From positions 97,108,412 to 97,172,411 of the forward strand of contig CM043963.1 in NCBI GenBank assembly GCA_014529385.2: DNA of 64,000 nucleotides, written 5' to 3'. The notes beneath the pieces were generated by a model that made no database searches, had not been told where the DNA came from, and saw only the letters and a program-made list of their open reading frames with translations. Position 1 is the first letter of the stretch; each line of letters opens with the position of its first letter. A program made the translations under genes and the position numbers. Origin of the DNA: Adiantum capillus-veneris. Taxonomy: Eukaryota > Streptophyta > Polypodiopsida > Polypodiales > Pteridaceae. Positions 1 to 12,600 of the stretch are shown piece by piece.

Positions 1-1195
1 TCTTGGACAAATGGTGGAGCATCCTTCTCTCCATGTTTCAATGGACCCTAGCTTGGACAAGTGGTGGACCTTTGCTTCTCTCTATGTTTCAATAGAGTTA
101 TCTTGGACAAGTGGTGGATCTTGGAACCAAACCCCCATGTAAAACCTATCATGGTCATTGCAAGTGGTCAGAAAGAATACCCTTTAAGATATAGCTTATA
201 GGTTGGACAAGTGGTGGACCTTAACACCCAGATCTTCTTAATATAATGACATAGAGTGGAAAAGTGGTGAATCTTGAGACCAAACCACTCATGCTACTAG
301 TGATAATAGGTTGGACAAGTGGTGGACCTTGAATGTAAACCCCCCATGTACGAAATATCATGGTTTTAAGATATTTCAATGGAGCCTAGCATTTTGGAGA
401 CATGGTGCAGCTTGCTTCTCTTCATGTTTCAATCGAACCTGGCTTGGACAAATGGTGGAGCATCCTTCTCTCCATGTTTCAATGGAGCCTAGCTTGGACA
501 AGTGGTGGACCTTTGATTCTCTCTATGTTTCAATAGAGTTAGCTTGGACAAGTGGTGGACCTTGGAACCAGACCCCTATGTAAAACCTATCATGTGCATT
601 CCAAGTGGTGGTAAATAATACCATTTTAGATATAGCCTTATAGGTTGGACAAGTGGTGGACCTTAACACCCAGATCTTCTTAATATAATGACATAGAGTG
701 GAAAAGTGGTGAATCTTGAGACCAAACCACTCATGCTCCTAGGGAGAATAGGTTGGACAAGTGGTGGACCTTGAATTTAAACCCCACATATACAAAATAT
801 CGTGGGTTTAAGGTATTTCAATGGAGCCTAGCATCTCGAAGACATGGTGCATATTGCTTCTCTTCATGTTTCAATGGAGCCTATTTTGGACAAATGGTGG
901 AGCATCCTTCTCTCCATGTTTCAATGGACCCTAGATTGGATAAGTGGTGGAGCTTTGCTTCTCTCTATGTTTCAATATAGTTAGCCTATATTAGACAATT
1001 AGTAGACCTCGAATCTCTCCATGTTGTCTAGAGCTGAGCTTGGACAAGTGGTGGACCTTACTTCTCCCTTCCCTTAGTTTACTAGCTTAAAAGATTACTA
1101 TGTATACTTGCTTAGATCTAACTTGAACAAGTGGTGGACCTTGTATTCACACAAACTTAATTCATTACAAAAAAGTATATGCTAAAATAACATTT
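1..1195 (+). repeat. Word-repeat array A, core TTGGACAAGTGGTGGACCTT, + orientation
   Basis: The 20-base core and close variants recur every 50-110 bases, joined by set phrases such as 'ctctccatgtttcaatgg' and 'catgctactag'. The whole pattern repeats with a period near 445 bases: the phrase 'acaaatggtggagcatcc' occurs near 7, 449 and 892. The array ends in a distinctive stretch (about 980-1195) that runs into a polypyrimidine tract and a 3' splice-site-like TTTCAG at 1212. Inverted copies of this end stretch occur near 9700-9850 and 16100-16340. The array probably lies in an intron or 5' flank of the gene that follows. Confidence 0.9.
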
Positions 1196-1212
1196 GGTTT
1201 TTTTTGTTTCAG

Positions 1213-3873
1213 GAAAGATGGCTCCAAAAAAACAGGTTGCAAGGGTTGCTGTCTCAGTTGACTATACTTGCAATGATGTTAGGAAATGGTATTTGGACAT
1301 ACATGGTATAGAGGGTGCACAATTTCATAAGGTGCATCTATTTATTGCCAAAAAGGAGAATGACAGCTTGTTTGAAGATGTTGGACAAGTTGTGGAAGCA
1401 TCTGTCTCTGTAGTTGATAGTCATCCGAGGTGGAATGCATTGACATTCTAGTTCCAATGAATCTAGAATTTCAACTATCTCCAGGAGCATATGCATTGGA
1501 GCGCATGTCTAGAAACAAGAAGAGACAATGTTTTCTCGAGGATGGAAGTTTGCAAAATCAAATCCAAACATCACAGCAGATCAACTTCAAAGCTCCATCA
1601 TTGCCACACTACAACAAAAAAAGGTGAAAGCTTCACGACCACCATCCACAAAGAAGCAAGCAAAAGTGCAAAAAGTAGCAGCTAAGCGAACTAGTTCCAT
1701 TTTGGATGTAGACAAGGCATCTTTGGCATCCTCATCAACAGAGGGTTCAATGTCAAAGATGAGAATTGTGGATCCAGATGTTTTAGAAGCTGAGGCCATG
1801 AAAGGACAAGAAAAAGATACAGGTGGAATGAATAAGTACATAAATTATTTTCCTTTCCAATATAGGGAATTTGATATCCCTATTCAAAATTGTTGGCTTG
1901 CTCCTGATCACTATAATGCACGTATTATGGATTAAAAACACGCTGAAAGTGTGTTATTTGGATTTTCACGGAGTACGACCAAGCCTGCAGCATGTGCATA
2001 TTTGATGCCTGTTCGAAATGCAAAATCAAAGAAGGGGACTCCTTTGGCAGTAGAAGAGGTAGAGGAGCAAAAAATTAAAGATTATCATTATTGGATTCTT
2101 GATGGGCAACATTCAATCTATGCTGCAAAAGTTTTGCTTCACAATGAACAAAACAACAAAGAGGTATTTGAAAGACTGATTAGCGTGTATAAATTTAGAA
2201 AGGCTCGCATTGTTGTGAATGCTCCTCCATTTGTTGCAACTGCTATATCTGCCATTGCAAATGAGGAGGCTCAGGCATTGTATGTCAAGCAACCTTACAG
2301 CCAAATATTGAGACATTTACGGAGTCAATGGATCTTCTCAGGACGACCACCAAAGGTAGCAATGTAAGTTATTTTCTTTGTCTTTTTGATAGTGTTTAAT
2401 TAACAAATCTTGCTCAATAGTTTAATTATTTCTCTATTTCTTCTTAGGCTTTTCTTCGATTGGCAAGAATGAGTGCAGCAGCAAGTTGGATTGCTAAACA
2501 GGCACACATGGTCACGTACTCTGATTTAGTTTATGATTGCTGGATAGAAATCATTGAAAAGCTAGAAGAGGAGAATAAGAAACCCCCAACAACTGTATTT
2601 AGATATCTTTGTGGCCTTGAGGAATCAGAGGTAAAGACTATTCAAGAAGAGATTAGAGATGAGAAGATTTTACTGTCAAAGAGTGCAAAGGATGGTGATG
2701 CAACTGACATGTATGATCGAATCAAGCAGTTGAAGCAAGACAAATTGATTCAAGATGCACTTCTTGAAGGCTTCAACAATTTGAATGAGTCTTCACCATG
2801 TAAAGACTGGGAAGAGGTGGTCAAAATGTATAACATCAATGATGTTGTTTATAAAACAATTTTAATGCTATGCGAGGAATGGATCAAATCTAGTTTGACG
2901 CGTGGAACAAAGAGAATGGCTTTTCCAAATGGACCAATAAAATACATGCAATGGGCAATTCACCTTCAAAAGGAGAAAACTGAGCCTAGAGATTTGCCAT
3001 GGTCAATCTATGTGGTGAGCCTACAAATGGAAGGCAATCTCTACTTGATGCGCCACTTCAATAATAAAGTGCCTATTGGCTTATGTATTTTAGATATGAC
3101 AAAAAAGGTTGGAGGCAATTTGAAGTGGAGTGAGGAGACATTTAACAATGCTTTGGATGGGATCTTGGCTATTGCTGGAGGGTCAACAGATCCTGGATTT
3201 GTCTTTCTTGCATTTGTGGATTTCACTAACTTCACAAAATTGCAATGTGCCTTTCACGCCATGGGAGATAATCTGAGCTACCATTGTTGTGGTGCATTGC
3301 ATCACTTTCCATCAGCTCCTTGCAAAGGAGCAATTCAATTCCTAACAGTTATTGCCTTCTTGGGACAAGGCAATGCATTTGAAGACCTGAGAAGAAGATC
3401 AGAGGAACATCCCATGCCAATTGATTGTTCTCTCTCTTCAAGTAGCAGATAACGATATGTCAGATTTGCAATATTTGGAGGCCAAAAAAAGAGCTTTGGT
3501 CAAGCACTACATTCGTACATATTGTTTTGAAGACCGCAAGCTTGTTGATGTTTTTGGTGATGGCTCCTTGGTTGCACAAGAAGGAATACAACAGAAAAAA
3601 GAAGTTATATGCTTAATTGATAGTGTGGAGGAGGCAAAAAACGTGGAGACCATGCTGCTAGACTTTGCTAAGTCTCATGAAGATATAGAAAAATGGGCTG
3701 GATTCAACAATCCACTTCGCAATCAGATGACATTGTGCCTGTTACAGAGGAGTGCTCTCCACAAAGAGAAGAAGAAGAACAACAACAACATCCTCAGTCA
3801 ATGGAGGACTTTTTGGAAATGGAGACACGTATGTTTTGAGTTTCTTGTGCATGTTAGTGTTTCTTGTTACTGA
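1213..3873 (+). pseudogene. ParB-like 'DGQHS' protein gene, intron-containing, frame-broken
   Basis: Coding-like sequence begins after a TTTCAG acceptor; the first ATG is at 1218 (MAPKKQ). It passes through three frames up to about 1528, so it is broken or has undetected tiny introns there. From 1528 one frame runs to 2355, interrupted by one TAA at 1933. This part holds a lysine-rich segment and then the motif YHYWILDGQHSIYAA (about 2086-2130), which resembles the ParB/sulfiredoxin-fold signature. A 92-bp intron fits at 2356-2447 (AAG/GTAGCA to TTCTTAG), phase 0. The next exon (2448-3451) is a long open frame of about 330 residues that I do not recognise. After a +1 shift near 3430 a further 140 residues continue; a 'LVDVFGDGS' segment vaguely recalls a methyltransferase glycine motif, which is weak. 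Residue composition looks like real protein. I infer a decayed gene, or one needing a corrected assembly. Confidence 0.55.
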
Positions 3874-3879
3874 TTTGAT

Positions 3880-6411
3880 ACTCTTAATGTTAGATTTTGC
3901 TTTATATAGTATTGATTGAGTTTGTATTTTTTATCTCAAGCATTCAAGGTTTGAATGTAAATAATAAATTACTTGAGTTTTTGAATGGTGGATCTTTAGA
4001 CTAAAACTATAACATTTAATACTCACAAAGACTTAATTACTTAAGAGCTTGAACTCAATAAGTTTTGGACCTTTTATCAATACCCCCTTGATATGATACA
4101 TTAGATCGTAGCATGGTTAAATGGTGATGCTTCATAAATTGAACCTAGCTTAGACAGGTGTTGGAGCCTAAATTTAAACTAACCTTGCTAGAAGGGAGCT
4201 TATGTTTGGACTTTGAGAACTAGCATAAGTAATCAATTAGAGCATAGATTAGACATGTGGTGGTGGCCTTAGAGACCAAAATCTTAATGAGCTTGGAAAG
4301 GTATTTAAGTACTGCAATTTACTTAGTTTTAGTACTCACTAAAGGCATAGCTTGACAAAAGGTGGACCTTACATGGATCCTAATTTCAAGAGGTGTGGTA
4401 GACCTTCAAACCAAGATCATATAGCTTGGACATGTGGTGGACCTTGCATGGAGACTAGTTTAGACAAGTGTGGTACACCTTGTAACCAACACCCATTTGT
4501 TATATTACCTTGGACAAGTGGTGGACCTTGCTTTTATGTTTCAATGGAGCATATTTTGGACAGGTGGTAGACCTTGTTTCTCTCCATGCTTCAATGGAGA
4601 GAAACATTAGCTTGGACAAGTGGTGGACCTTGCTTTTTATTTTAAAGGAGCATATTTCGGACAAGTGGTAGACATTGTTTCTCTCCATGGTTCAATGGAA
4701 CCCACCTTAGACAAGTGAAGTACCTTGAAACCAAACCCCCATAATACAACCTACTAAATAGGTTGGAAAGTTGGTGGTATATGAAACCATCCATGATAGA
4801 GCATAGTATAGGTGAAAACGTAGTGGTCCTTATATCAATTACCCATGCATAGCTTGGACAAGTGGTGGACCTTGATTCTCTCTATGTTTCAATGGATCCT
4901 ATCTTGGACTATAGATATATCTTACTTATTTCCATGCTTCAATGGATTGTAGCTTGGATAAGGAGTGGACCTTCAAACAAAACTCCACAGCATAGCATAT
5001 ATTAACAATTCATGGGTTTTATAGAGATTTTCTTACCTATTTTGGAGAGTTGGTACACCTTTATTCTCCATTCTTCAATGGATCTGAGGTTGGACAAGCG
5101 GAGCTGGAGAAGTGGTCAACCTTAAAATGAAACCTCCCATGCTACAACCCATCATAGATCGTATATTTAGTGGACCTTGAAACTCTTTTATGTCCCTAGC
5201 TTAGAGAAGCATTGCACTCTTTATTATCTCCATACATGAAGGCAAGGTTGGACAAGTGGTGGACCTTCAAACCAGAATCTCTATGCAATAATAGGCAAGT
5301 GGTGGAGCTTGTTTTCTCCATGTTCCAATGGAGCCTAGCTTAGACAAACAATGGAGCTTGCTTCTCTCCATGTTTCAATGGATCCTAGCTTAGAAAAGTG
5401 GTGGAGCTTTGATTCTCTCCATGTTCCAATGGACCATAGCTTAGACAAGTGGTAGACCGTGAAAAAACCCCCCGTATACAACATATTATGGGGTTTTCAT
5501 GTTTCAATGGCACCTGCTTGGAAAAATGGTAGAGCTTGCTTCTCTTTATGTTTCAATGGATCCAATCTTAGCCAAGTGGTGGACCTTGAAACAAGAATCC
5601 CCCCCCCCCATATACAACATATTATGGGTTTTGAAAGCACTGGAGAAAATAATAGCTTTGATAAGTGGTGGACCTTGCTTCTCTCCATGCTTCAATGGAG
5701 CCGAGGTTGGACACATGTTGGAGAGAAGATGGTTGCCCATGAAATAGACCATGCATGCTATAATCAATCATATGTTGTACACATGGTGGACCTTGCAATT
5801 GTTTTATATGCCTAACTTGGACAAGTGGAGGACCCTTGATTACCTCCAGATATCAACAACAAGCCAAGTTTGGACAAGTATAGTACCACAAACCAGAATC
5901 TCTATGCTACAATAGAGTATAGGTAGGACACGCAGTGAACCTTGATATCAAACCATCCATGCTACTAGAGATGATAGGTTTCACATGTGGTGGAACCTTG
6001 TATCAATGTTCTATGTGTAGTTTTTGACTAGTGATAGACCTTGAAACTAATCCCTCTAGGCTACAAGAAAAAAGATATGGATGAGGAGGCTAGACTACTT
6101 TTGTTGCATCAATGCATCCCATGTTACCACATATACTATAGGGTTCTTGGATAAGTGTTGGATCTTGTGTCAATGCTCCATGTCTAGCTTGGACAAGTGG
6201 TGGACCTTGGTTCTCTCTATGCTTCAAATGGGCAATAGATTGGAGACACAATGGCCTTTTTTTTCCAATGATTTTATTTTTTGGAAACCTTGGAGGCACC
6301 ATGTAAGAGGCACTCTAAGTCTTCCATACAATAGACCTATTGGACTATAAAATAATGATATCTTTCTTTGATATTGTCATTATTTTATGCATAATATTTT
6401 CTTCTTTTTGC
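3880..6411 (+). repeat. Word-repeat array B, + orientation (intron-like)
   Basis: More diverged copies of the same core lie at irregular spacing from about 3985 to 6240, for example near 4433, 4510, 4615, 4857, 5252, 5580, 5664 and 6190. They sit among the same linking phrases ('ctctccatgtttcaatgg', 'aaaccccccatataca'). No open frame here looks coding; the apparent ones are translations of the repeat. The array lies between the ParB-like exons and the SET exon and ends at a pyrimidine-rich TTTTTGCAG at 6405-6413. It therefore fits as intron filling if these exons belong to one gene. Confidence 0.85.
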
Positions 6412-6413
6412 AG

Positions 6414-6970
6414 ACACAAAGGAGTTAAGTGATATAAAAACTAGATGTATTTCACACTATGATTGGCATGAAGATCCTTTTGGGACACCAACTTTTCCTA
6501 TTCCCAAAGATGTAATTTTCCATATTAACGGTGTGGATTTTGAAGTGCGACTTTCATGTATTGAAGGAGCTGGTTATGGGCTATTTGTGCATACTACCCT
6601 GGAAAGTGGTTTGACTATTCTAAACTATGGAGGACATAAGTATATATTTCAAGACTGGAAAAAGATATGCAAAATTTTTCCAAGAGCTTATAAATATTCT
6701 CTTCTAGAGGATCCAAACATAGAAGAAGAGGAAGATCAATCATACATTATTGGTTGTGTAGAAGAAGGAAACGTTTCGGGCTATATAAATAGTTCTCACA
6801 GTACAAATTTCTGTCCCAACGTACGCTATACATTTGATCCAAATTTGCCACCTTGGCATAAATGTACCTCTTCACACATCAAGTCAGAAGAATATGGCCA
6901 TGTATGCATTGAGACTATTTGTCAAGTTGAAGCAGGAGAAGAGTTGTTTGCTGACTATAACTTTACTTGA
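6414..6970 (+). CDS. SET-domain protein, terminal exon
   Basis: An open frame follows a good acceptor (CTTTTTGCAG, ends 6413) and runs from TKELSDIKT to a TGA at 6968-6970, about 185 residues with no internal stop. Three SET-domain landmarks are in order: GAGYGLF near the start (about 6565-6585), YINSSHSTNFCPNVRY in the middle (about 6782-6830; the place of the NHSCxPN motif, here altered), and AGEELFADYNF at the end (about 6935-6965; the place of GEELTxDY). SET domains are usually lysine methyltransferases using S-adenosylmethionine. The altered NHS motif leaves activity uncertain. No ATG lies upstream in frame, so this is an internal or last exon. Repeat-filled DNA flanks it on both sides. 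It may belong with the exons at 1.2-3.9 kb or 7.6-8.8 kb, or stand alone. Confidence 0.75.
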
Positions 6971-7613
6971 CATTGTAAAGTATTGTACATGGATGGAAAT
7001 CTCAAGTACATGCATCATTTTCATTTTTTCATGGATGAAATCTCAAGTGAATATAACATTTTATTATTGTTTAGTTTATGCTCAACGAGAATCTAAAGTG
7101 CTCTTATGCTTTGTGTGTTGTCTAACTTATTTGACTACCTTGGCCATAGAATCTTGATTCTACTCTAGATTTGTGATAAATCTTACCAAAATTTAATCAA
7201 TGTCTAGGTTGGACAAGTGGTGGGGCTTCAAAAATTACTGTCTTAAACAAGTGGAGTTATCTTACTTGAATAAGTGGTGGCCTTTGAATCCAAATCTAAG
7301 CCAAATCTCTAATTGTTTGCTTGTAGTCTAGGTTGGACATTTGGTGGACCTTGTATCCATGTTTCCTCAACAAGGGTGGCTTTTAGTTTTCACTTTAAGT
7401 ACTCATATTTAATAAAGTGTAGGATGGAAAATGTTGAGTTAGTAGATTGTATTTTAGACAAGTGGTGTTTGGTGTACGAATGCTGAAAATGGTTGCAAGG
7501 ATTCTAACAACGACTTTACCTTAAATAAATTTCTTACTAGGAGTTCTACATATAAATATGGTGAATAAAATTCTAGTGGTTTTGAGATACCATTTGTGTA
7601 TTTGTTTTCTTAG
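6971..7613 (+). other. Repeat-remnant spacer or intron
   Basis: No gene is seen. The first 190 bases may be 3' UTR of the SET exon. Diverged copies of the TTGGACAAGTGGTGG word lie near 7208, 7268, 7332 and 7455, all in + orientation. The stretch ends with a pyrimidine-rich TTGTTTTCTTAG acceptor at 7602-7613. Confidence 0.6.
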
Positions 7614-8776
7614 ATTCACAAACTGGGATGGATAATGCTCCTATGGTTCAGTCAACAACTATAGAATCCATAGATTCTATGGTTTCTAAAGTGCCCAAGA
7701 TGGATGATATTTATATACTAGAGTCTAGTGTTGTGCAACTTGAGCAAGCTTCCAATAATGAGAACCAAGAAATCGATGCTTCAAAAATGCAACATACATC
7801 AAAAGAGACTGAAAAGTCCACTCACGAGCTATTGCCAATTGGTACTACGTCATGTAGCGTAGATGTTGAGAAATCCATGCTTACAATTATATTGGATTTA
7901 AATGGTCTATTGTTGAAACGTTCCCCTCAACCATCCTCACACCACAACTCAGTGCAAATGGATTCAAAAAGATATATTATACTCAGGCCAGGTTGCATCC
8001 AATTCTTGAAGACTATTTTACAGAGGTTTAATGTTGCAATTTGGTCGACAGCTACTAGGAATAATGTGTATCAAATCCTTGCAGCACTAAACAACTTAGC
8101 TGAGGATACATTTCCTTTCTTTGCAATTTGGTCGCAAGATGTTTGCTACACCGCTCAAACTCAAAAATTGTTTAGACCCGACAATCCAAACGTTGAGGCA
8201 ATGTTCAAGCCTCTAGCCAAAATTGCCATGGGGTTTGAATGTGATCCACAAAGAACAGTGCTTATTGATGACTCTCCTTACAAGGGATGTATTTCACCAG
8301 CAAACAATTGCATTTTTCCACCACAATTTGATGCTGAGAAGATGGTTGACAATATGCTCTTGGAGGAGCTACTGCCATACTTGATTCAGCTTGATGAGAG
8401 AAGGGATGTGCGTGATTTAATTGCTTCTAATCGTTATGGACAACCTATAGTGACAAATGATAGTGAATACAAACAAATCATGGAGTATTGGAAGCAGAAA
8501 AATGATGTTTGGTCAGCTAAGGTGTTCTTTACAAGAAGAATACCACCTGCAAAAGGTGACAGGATGAAACTATCATTGAAAATGCAAGTGACACAAGCCA
8601 CCGCAATGAAATGAGAAGAGCCCAAATACAAGAGATCTTAGCAAAGGAGCGTACACCCATTGAAAGCATGAAGGCGTCACAATTGACCACTTTAGCTAGG
8701 CAATTGGGTTGTAACACAAAAGGAGTTTTGAAGGCTGAGAACAATCTTCTAAGGTTGGATAGAAAGCAACCCTAAG
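7614..8776 (+). CDS. FCP1/NIF-like HAD phosphatase-fold protein, C-terminal frameshift
   Basis: An exon follows an acceptor at 7613; the ATG at 7628 opens 328 residues. After about 80 hydrophilic residues comes the FCP1-homology (HAD) fold: motif I ILDLNGLLL (about 7890-7917), then YIILRPGCIQFL, motif II AIWSTATRN (about 8037-8063), and LIDDSPYKG (about 8262-8288). FCP1/SCP enzymes dephosphorylate serines, classically in the RNA polymerase II tail, through a DxDx[T/V] motif. Here the second Asp is Asn and the Thr is Leu, so catalysis is doubtful. As I recall, plant relatives with DLNGLL exist, so this may be a family trait. The frame stops at 8612-8614. A +1 frame from about 8566 continues as a basic, helical tail (NEMRRAQIQEILAKE and onward) to TAA 8773-8775, which points to a small frameshift near 8560. 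A second, broken relative lies at 14.6-15.3 kb. Confidence 0.72.
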
Positions 8777-8869
8777 GTACTAGTGACATGTCATATATTC
8801 TTGATACACATACTTGAACACTCATGTGCATGGTATCTAACAAATCTTTCTTTTTATTCCTTCCTGCAG

Positions 8870-8978
8870 GATCTTACAAAGGATACTACTAGATGGAGCT
8901 CAATCAATAGAGATTTTGATATGTTTGCTCAAAATAATGAAGCAGTCACCTACATTTTTTGTTTATCAATTTCTTGAG
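8870..8978 (+). other. Short exon-like segment
   Basis: After a strong acceptor (TTTTTATTCCTTCCTGCAG, ends 8869) a 35-residue frame reads DLTKDTTRWSSINRDFDMF and ends in TGA at 8976-8978. The preceding stretch 8777-8869 starts with GTACTAG and could be an intron following the FCP1-like exon. It has no recognised domain and may be the last exon of that gene. Confidence 0.4.
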
Positions 8979-9680
8979 AGACTTTCTTTTAGTTTTAATC
9001 ATCAAATGAAATGAAAAGTATCCTTCTTATAAGATTGCTGATCTTTTTCTCGTTCAAAACTTTCAATTGTGATTTATAGTTTTGTTAGCATGAGATTGTG
9101 CTTTTTTAGTTTGAAAAAAACTGTCAAAGATCCAAGTCTTTTTGGCTTTACTTAAGTTATTAATTGTGAAAGATCCAAGTCTTTTTGCTTTACTTAAGTT
9201 ATTGATTGTCTATGTAATAGTCCTTAAAACAATATCGGATGGCTTTCTTGCTCCCATGTCTCACATTGGTCTTTAGGTAAGACAAGTGGTGACCTTGAAA
9301 GTATGGTCTCATATCTCGATCAAGTGAAGAGACATGAACCTTAAATATCACTACTATGTATCTAGTGTTAAACTCCATAAAGACAAAGATACTAGAGTGC
9401 CAAACTGCAGTCTAGTTTAAGTGAAAATCCATTTGAGCTAAGTTAAAACTTATAGTGCCTCATTTTTCTAGGATTCTACCCCATCAAGGAAGTTAGAATC
9501 TAGCACAAACCAATTAAGACTCTTTTGGAGCCTAGATAGGACAATTCGTGGAACTTAAGAGACTTATTATTGAGTTAGAGTCTAGTTTAGATAAGCAAAA
9601 GATCTTCAAACCAGCACTTGACTTTCTTACTATTCAATATTCAAAGTTCCTTGAGGCTAACAAATTACATACCTACTTGT
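8979..9680. other. AT-rich spacer with small duplication; repeat orientation changes here
   Basis: No gene is seen. A phrase of about 46 bases ('aaagatccaagtcttttt...') is duplicated in tandem at about 9124-9169 and 9170-9208. Weak + strand word copies are at about 9275 and 9540. From about 9760 onward all copies are on the - strand, so the orientation switch lies between about 9600 and 9760. Confidence 0.6.
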
Positions 9681-12600
9681 AACTTAACTAATGAGTAATT
9701 ATATAGATCTAAGCAAGTATATATAATGAGTCTTCAAACTAATAAACCAAGGGAAGAGAGTAGCAAGGTCCACTACTTGTCCAAGCTCAGCTCTAGACAA
9801 CATAGAAAGATGCTAGTTCTACTAATTGTCTAATTATAGGCATGGAGAAATTATAGAAGGTTGAACATTTGTCCAACCTATCATCTCTAGTAAGATGGGA
9901 GGTTTGGCCTTAAGATTCACCATGTAACCAACTTATACATCATTGTATTATGAAGAGTAGAAAAGCAAAGCTCCACCACTTGTCCAAGCTAGTTCTAAAA
10001 TCCACATGGAGATAAGCAAGCTCCACCATTTGTCAAATCTCTCTTCCATTAAAACATGAAAAAACTCAGCTATGTTGTACAGGGGGGACTTTTTTCCAAG
10101 GTCCACCACTTGTCCAAGATAGGATCCATTAAAACATGGAAATAAACAAAGCTCCACCACTCGTCCAACCTTTAGAGTTGCAAAGTGTATGGGTTGTCTA
10201 AACTAGGTATGGGAAAATAATTGAAGGTCCACCACTTGAAACATGGAGCGAAGCAAGCTCCACCATGTCTCCAATATGCTAGACTCCATTGAAACACCTA
10301 AACCATGATATTTTGTACATAGGGGATGTACATTCAAGATCCACCACTTGTCCAACCTAGTATCCCTAGTAGCTTGATAGCTTTGGTCTCAAGATTCACC
10401 ACTTGTCCACTCTATGTCATTGTATTAAAAAGGATTGGGTGTTAAGGTCCACCACTTGTCCAACCTATAAGGTTATATTTTAAATGGTTTTTTTTCTCAC
10501 AACTTGAACTACCCATGATATGTTTTACATGGGAGTTTTGTTTCAATGTCCACCACTTGTCCAAGCTAACTCTATTGAAACATAGAGAGAACCAAAGATC
10601 CACCACTTGTCCAAGCTAAGCTATATTGAAACATGGAGAGAAGGATGCTCCACCATTTCTCCAAGATAGGCTTCATTGAAACATGGAGAGAAGAAAGCTC
10701 CACCATGTCTCCAAGCTAGGATCCATTTAAATTCCCTAAACCCATTTTATTTTGTACATGGGGGTTTTATTTCAAGGCCCACCACTTGTCTAACCTATTA
10801 TCCTAGTAGCACAAGTGGTTTGGTCTCAAGATACACCACTTGTACACTCTATGTCATTATATTAGGAAGAACTATGTATTAAGGTCCACCACTTGTCCAA
10901 CCTATAAGGTTATATCTTAAATGGTATCCTTTCTCACCACTTGAAATGCCCATGATATGTTTTACATGGGGGTTTCATTCCAAGGTCCACCACTTGTCCA
11001 AGCTAACTCTATTCAAACATAGAGAGAAGCAAAGTCCACCACTTGTCCAAGCTAACTCTATTCAAACATAGAGAGAAGCAAAGGTCCACCACTTGTCCAA
11101 GCTAACTCTATTCAAACATAGAGAGAAGCAAAGGTTCACCACTTGTCAAAGCTAGGCTCCATTGAAGCATGGAGAGAAGTAACCTCCATCATTTTTCCAA
11201 GATAGGTGCCATTCAAACATGGAAAGAATCAAGATCTACCATGTCTCCAAGATTCTAGGCTCCATTGAAACACCCTAAAACCATGATATTTTGTACATGG
11301 GGTGTTTACATTCAAGGTCTACCACTTCTCTAACGTATTATACCTAGTAGCATGAGTGGTTTGGTCTTAAGATTCACCACTTATCCACTCTATGTCATTA
11401 TATTAAGAATAACTGGGTGTTAAGGTCCACCACTTGTCCAACCTATAAGGGTATATCTTAAATGGTATCCTTCACCACTTGTCAAGGTCCATCACCACTT
11501 TTCCAACCTGTAAGGTTATATCTTGAATGATATTTTTCCTTATCACTTGTAATGTCCATGCTATGTTTTACAAAGGGTTTTTGTTCCAAGACCCACCACT
11601 TGTCCAAGCTAACTCTATTGAAACATAGAGAGAAGCAAAGGTCCACCACTTGTCCAAGGTAGGCTCCATTGAAACATGGAGAGAAGGATGATCCACCATT
11701 TCTCCAAGATAGGTTCCATTGAAACATTGAGAGAAGCAATCTCCACCATGTCTCCAAGCTAGGCTCCATTGAAATACCCTAAACCCATAATTTTGTACAT
11801 GAGGGGTTTACATTCAAGGTCCACCACTTGTCCAACCTATTATCCCTAGTAGCACGAGTGGTTTGGTGTCAAGATTCACCACTTGTACACTCTATGTCAT
11901 TATATTAAGAAGAACTATGTGTTAAGGTCCACCACTTGTCCAACCTATAAGGTTATATTTTAAATGGTATCCTTTCTCACCACTTGAAATGCCCATGATA
12001 TGTTTTACATGGAGGTTTCATTCCAAGGTCCACCACTTATCCAAGCTAACTCTATTAAAACATATAGAGAAAGAAAGGTCCACCACTTGTCCAAGCTAGG
12101 CTCATTGAAACATGGAGAGAAGGAACCTCCACTGTTTCTCCTAGATAGGCTCCATTGAAACATGGAGAGAAATAAGCTCCACCATGTCTCCAAGTTGCTA
12201 GGCTCCATTGAAATACCCAATACCCATAATATTTTGTACATGGGGGATTTACATTCAAGGTTCACCACTTGTCCAACCTATTATCTCTAGTAGGTTTGGT
12301 CTCATGATTCACCACTTGTCCACTCTATGTCATTATATTAAGAGGAATTGGTGTTAAGGTCCACCACTTGTCCAACCTATAATGTTATAGCTTGAATGGT
12401 ATTTTTTCTCACCACTTGTAATGCCCATGACATGATTTACATTGGGGTTTTGTTCCAAGGTCCACCACTTGTCCAAGCTAAATCTATTGAAACATAGAGA
12501 GAAACAAAGGTCCACCACTTTTCCAAGCTAGGCTGCATTGAAACATGGACCTTAATACCAAATTATTTCTAGTAGCATGAGTGATATTTTGTACATGGGG

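Noticed and set aside
1-980. Protein-coding frames in the word arrays (many 60-90 codon frames)
   Set aside because: They are translations of the repeat; the same peptides recur wherever the repeat does, in several frames and on either strand.
3421-3873. DNA methyltransferase domain after the ParB-like region
   Set aside because: Only a loose 'DVFGDGS' resemblance; no catalytic DPPY/NPPY-type motif was found, so it was not called.
1213-8776. Insertion of a giant DNA virus (ParB-, SET- and FCP1-type genes occur there)
   Set aside because: The exons are separated by GT-AG introns and repeat DNA, and no viral hallmark gene was seen.
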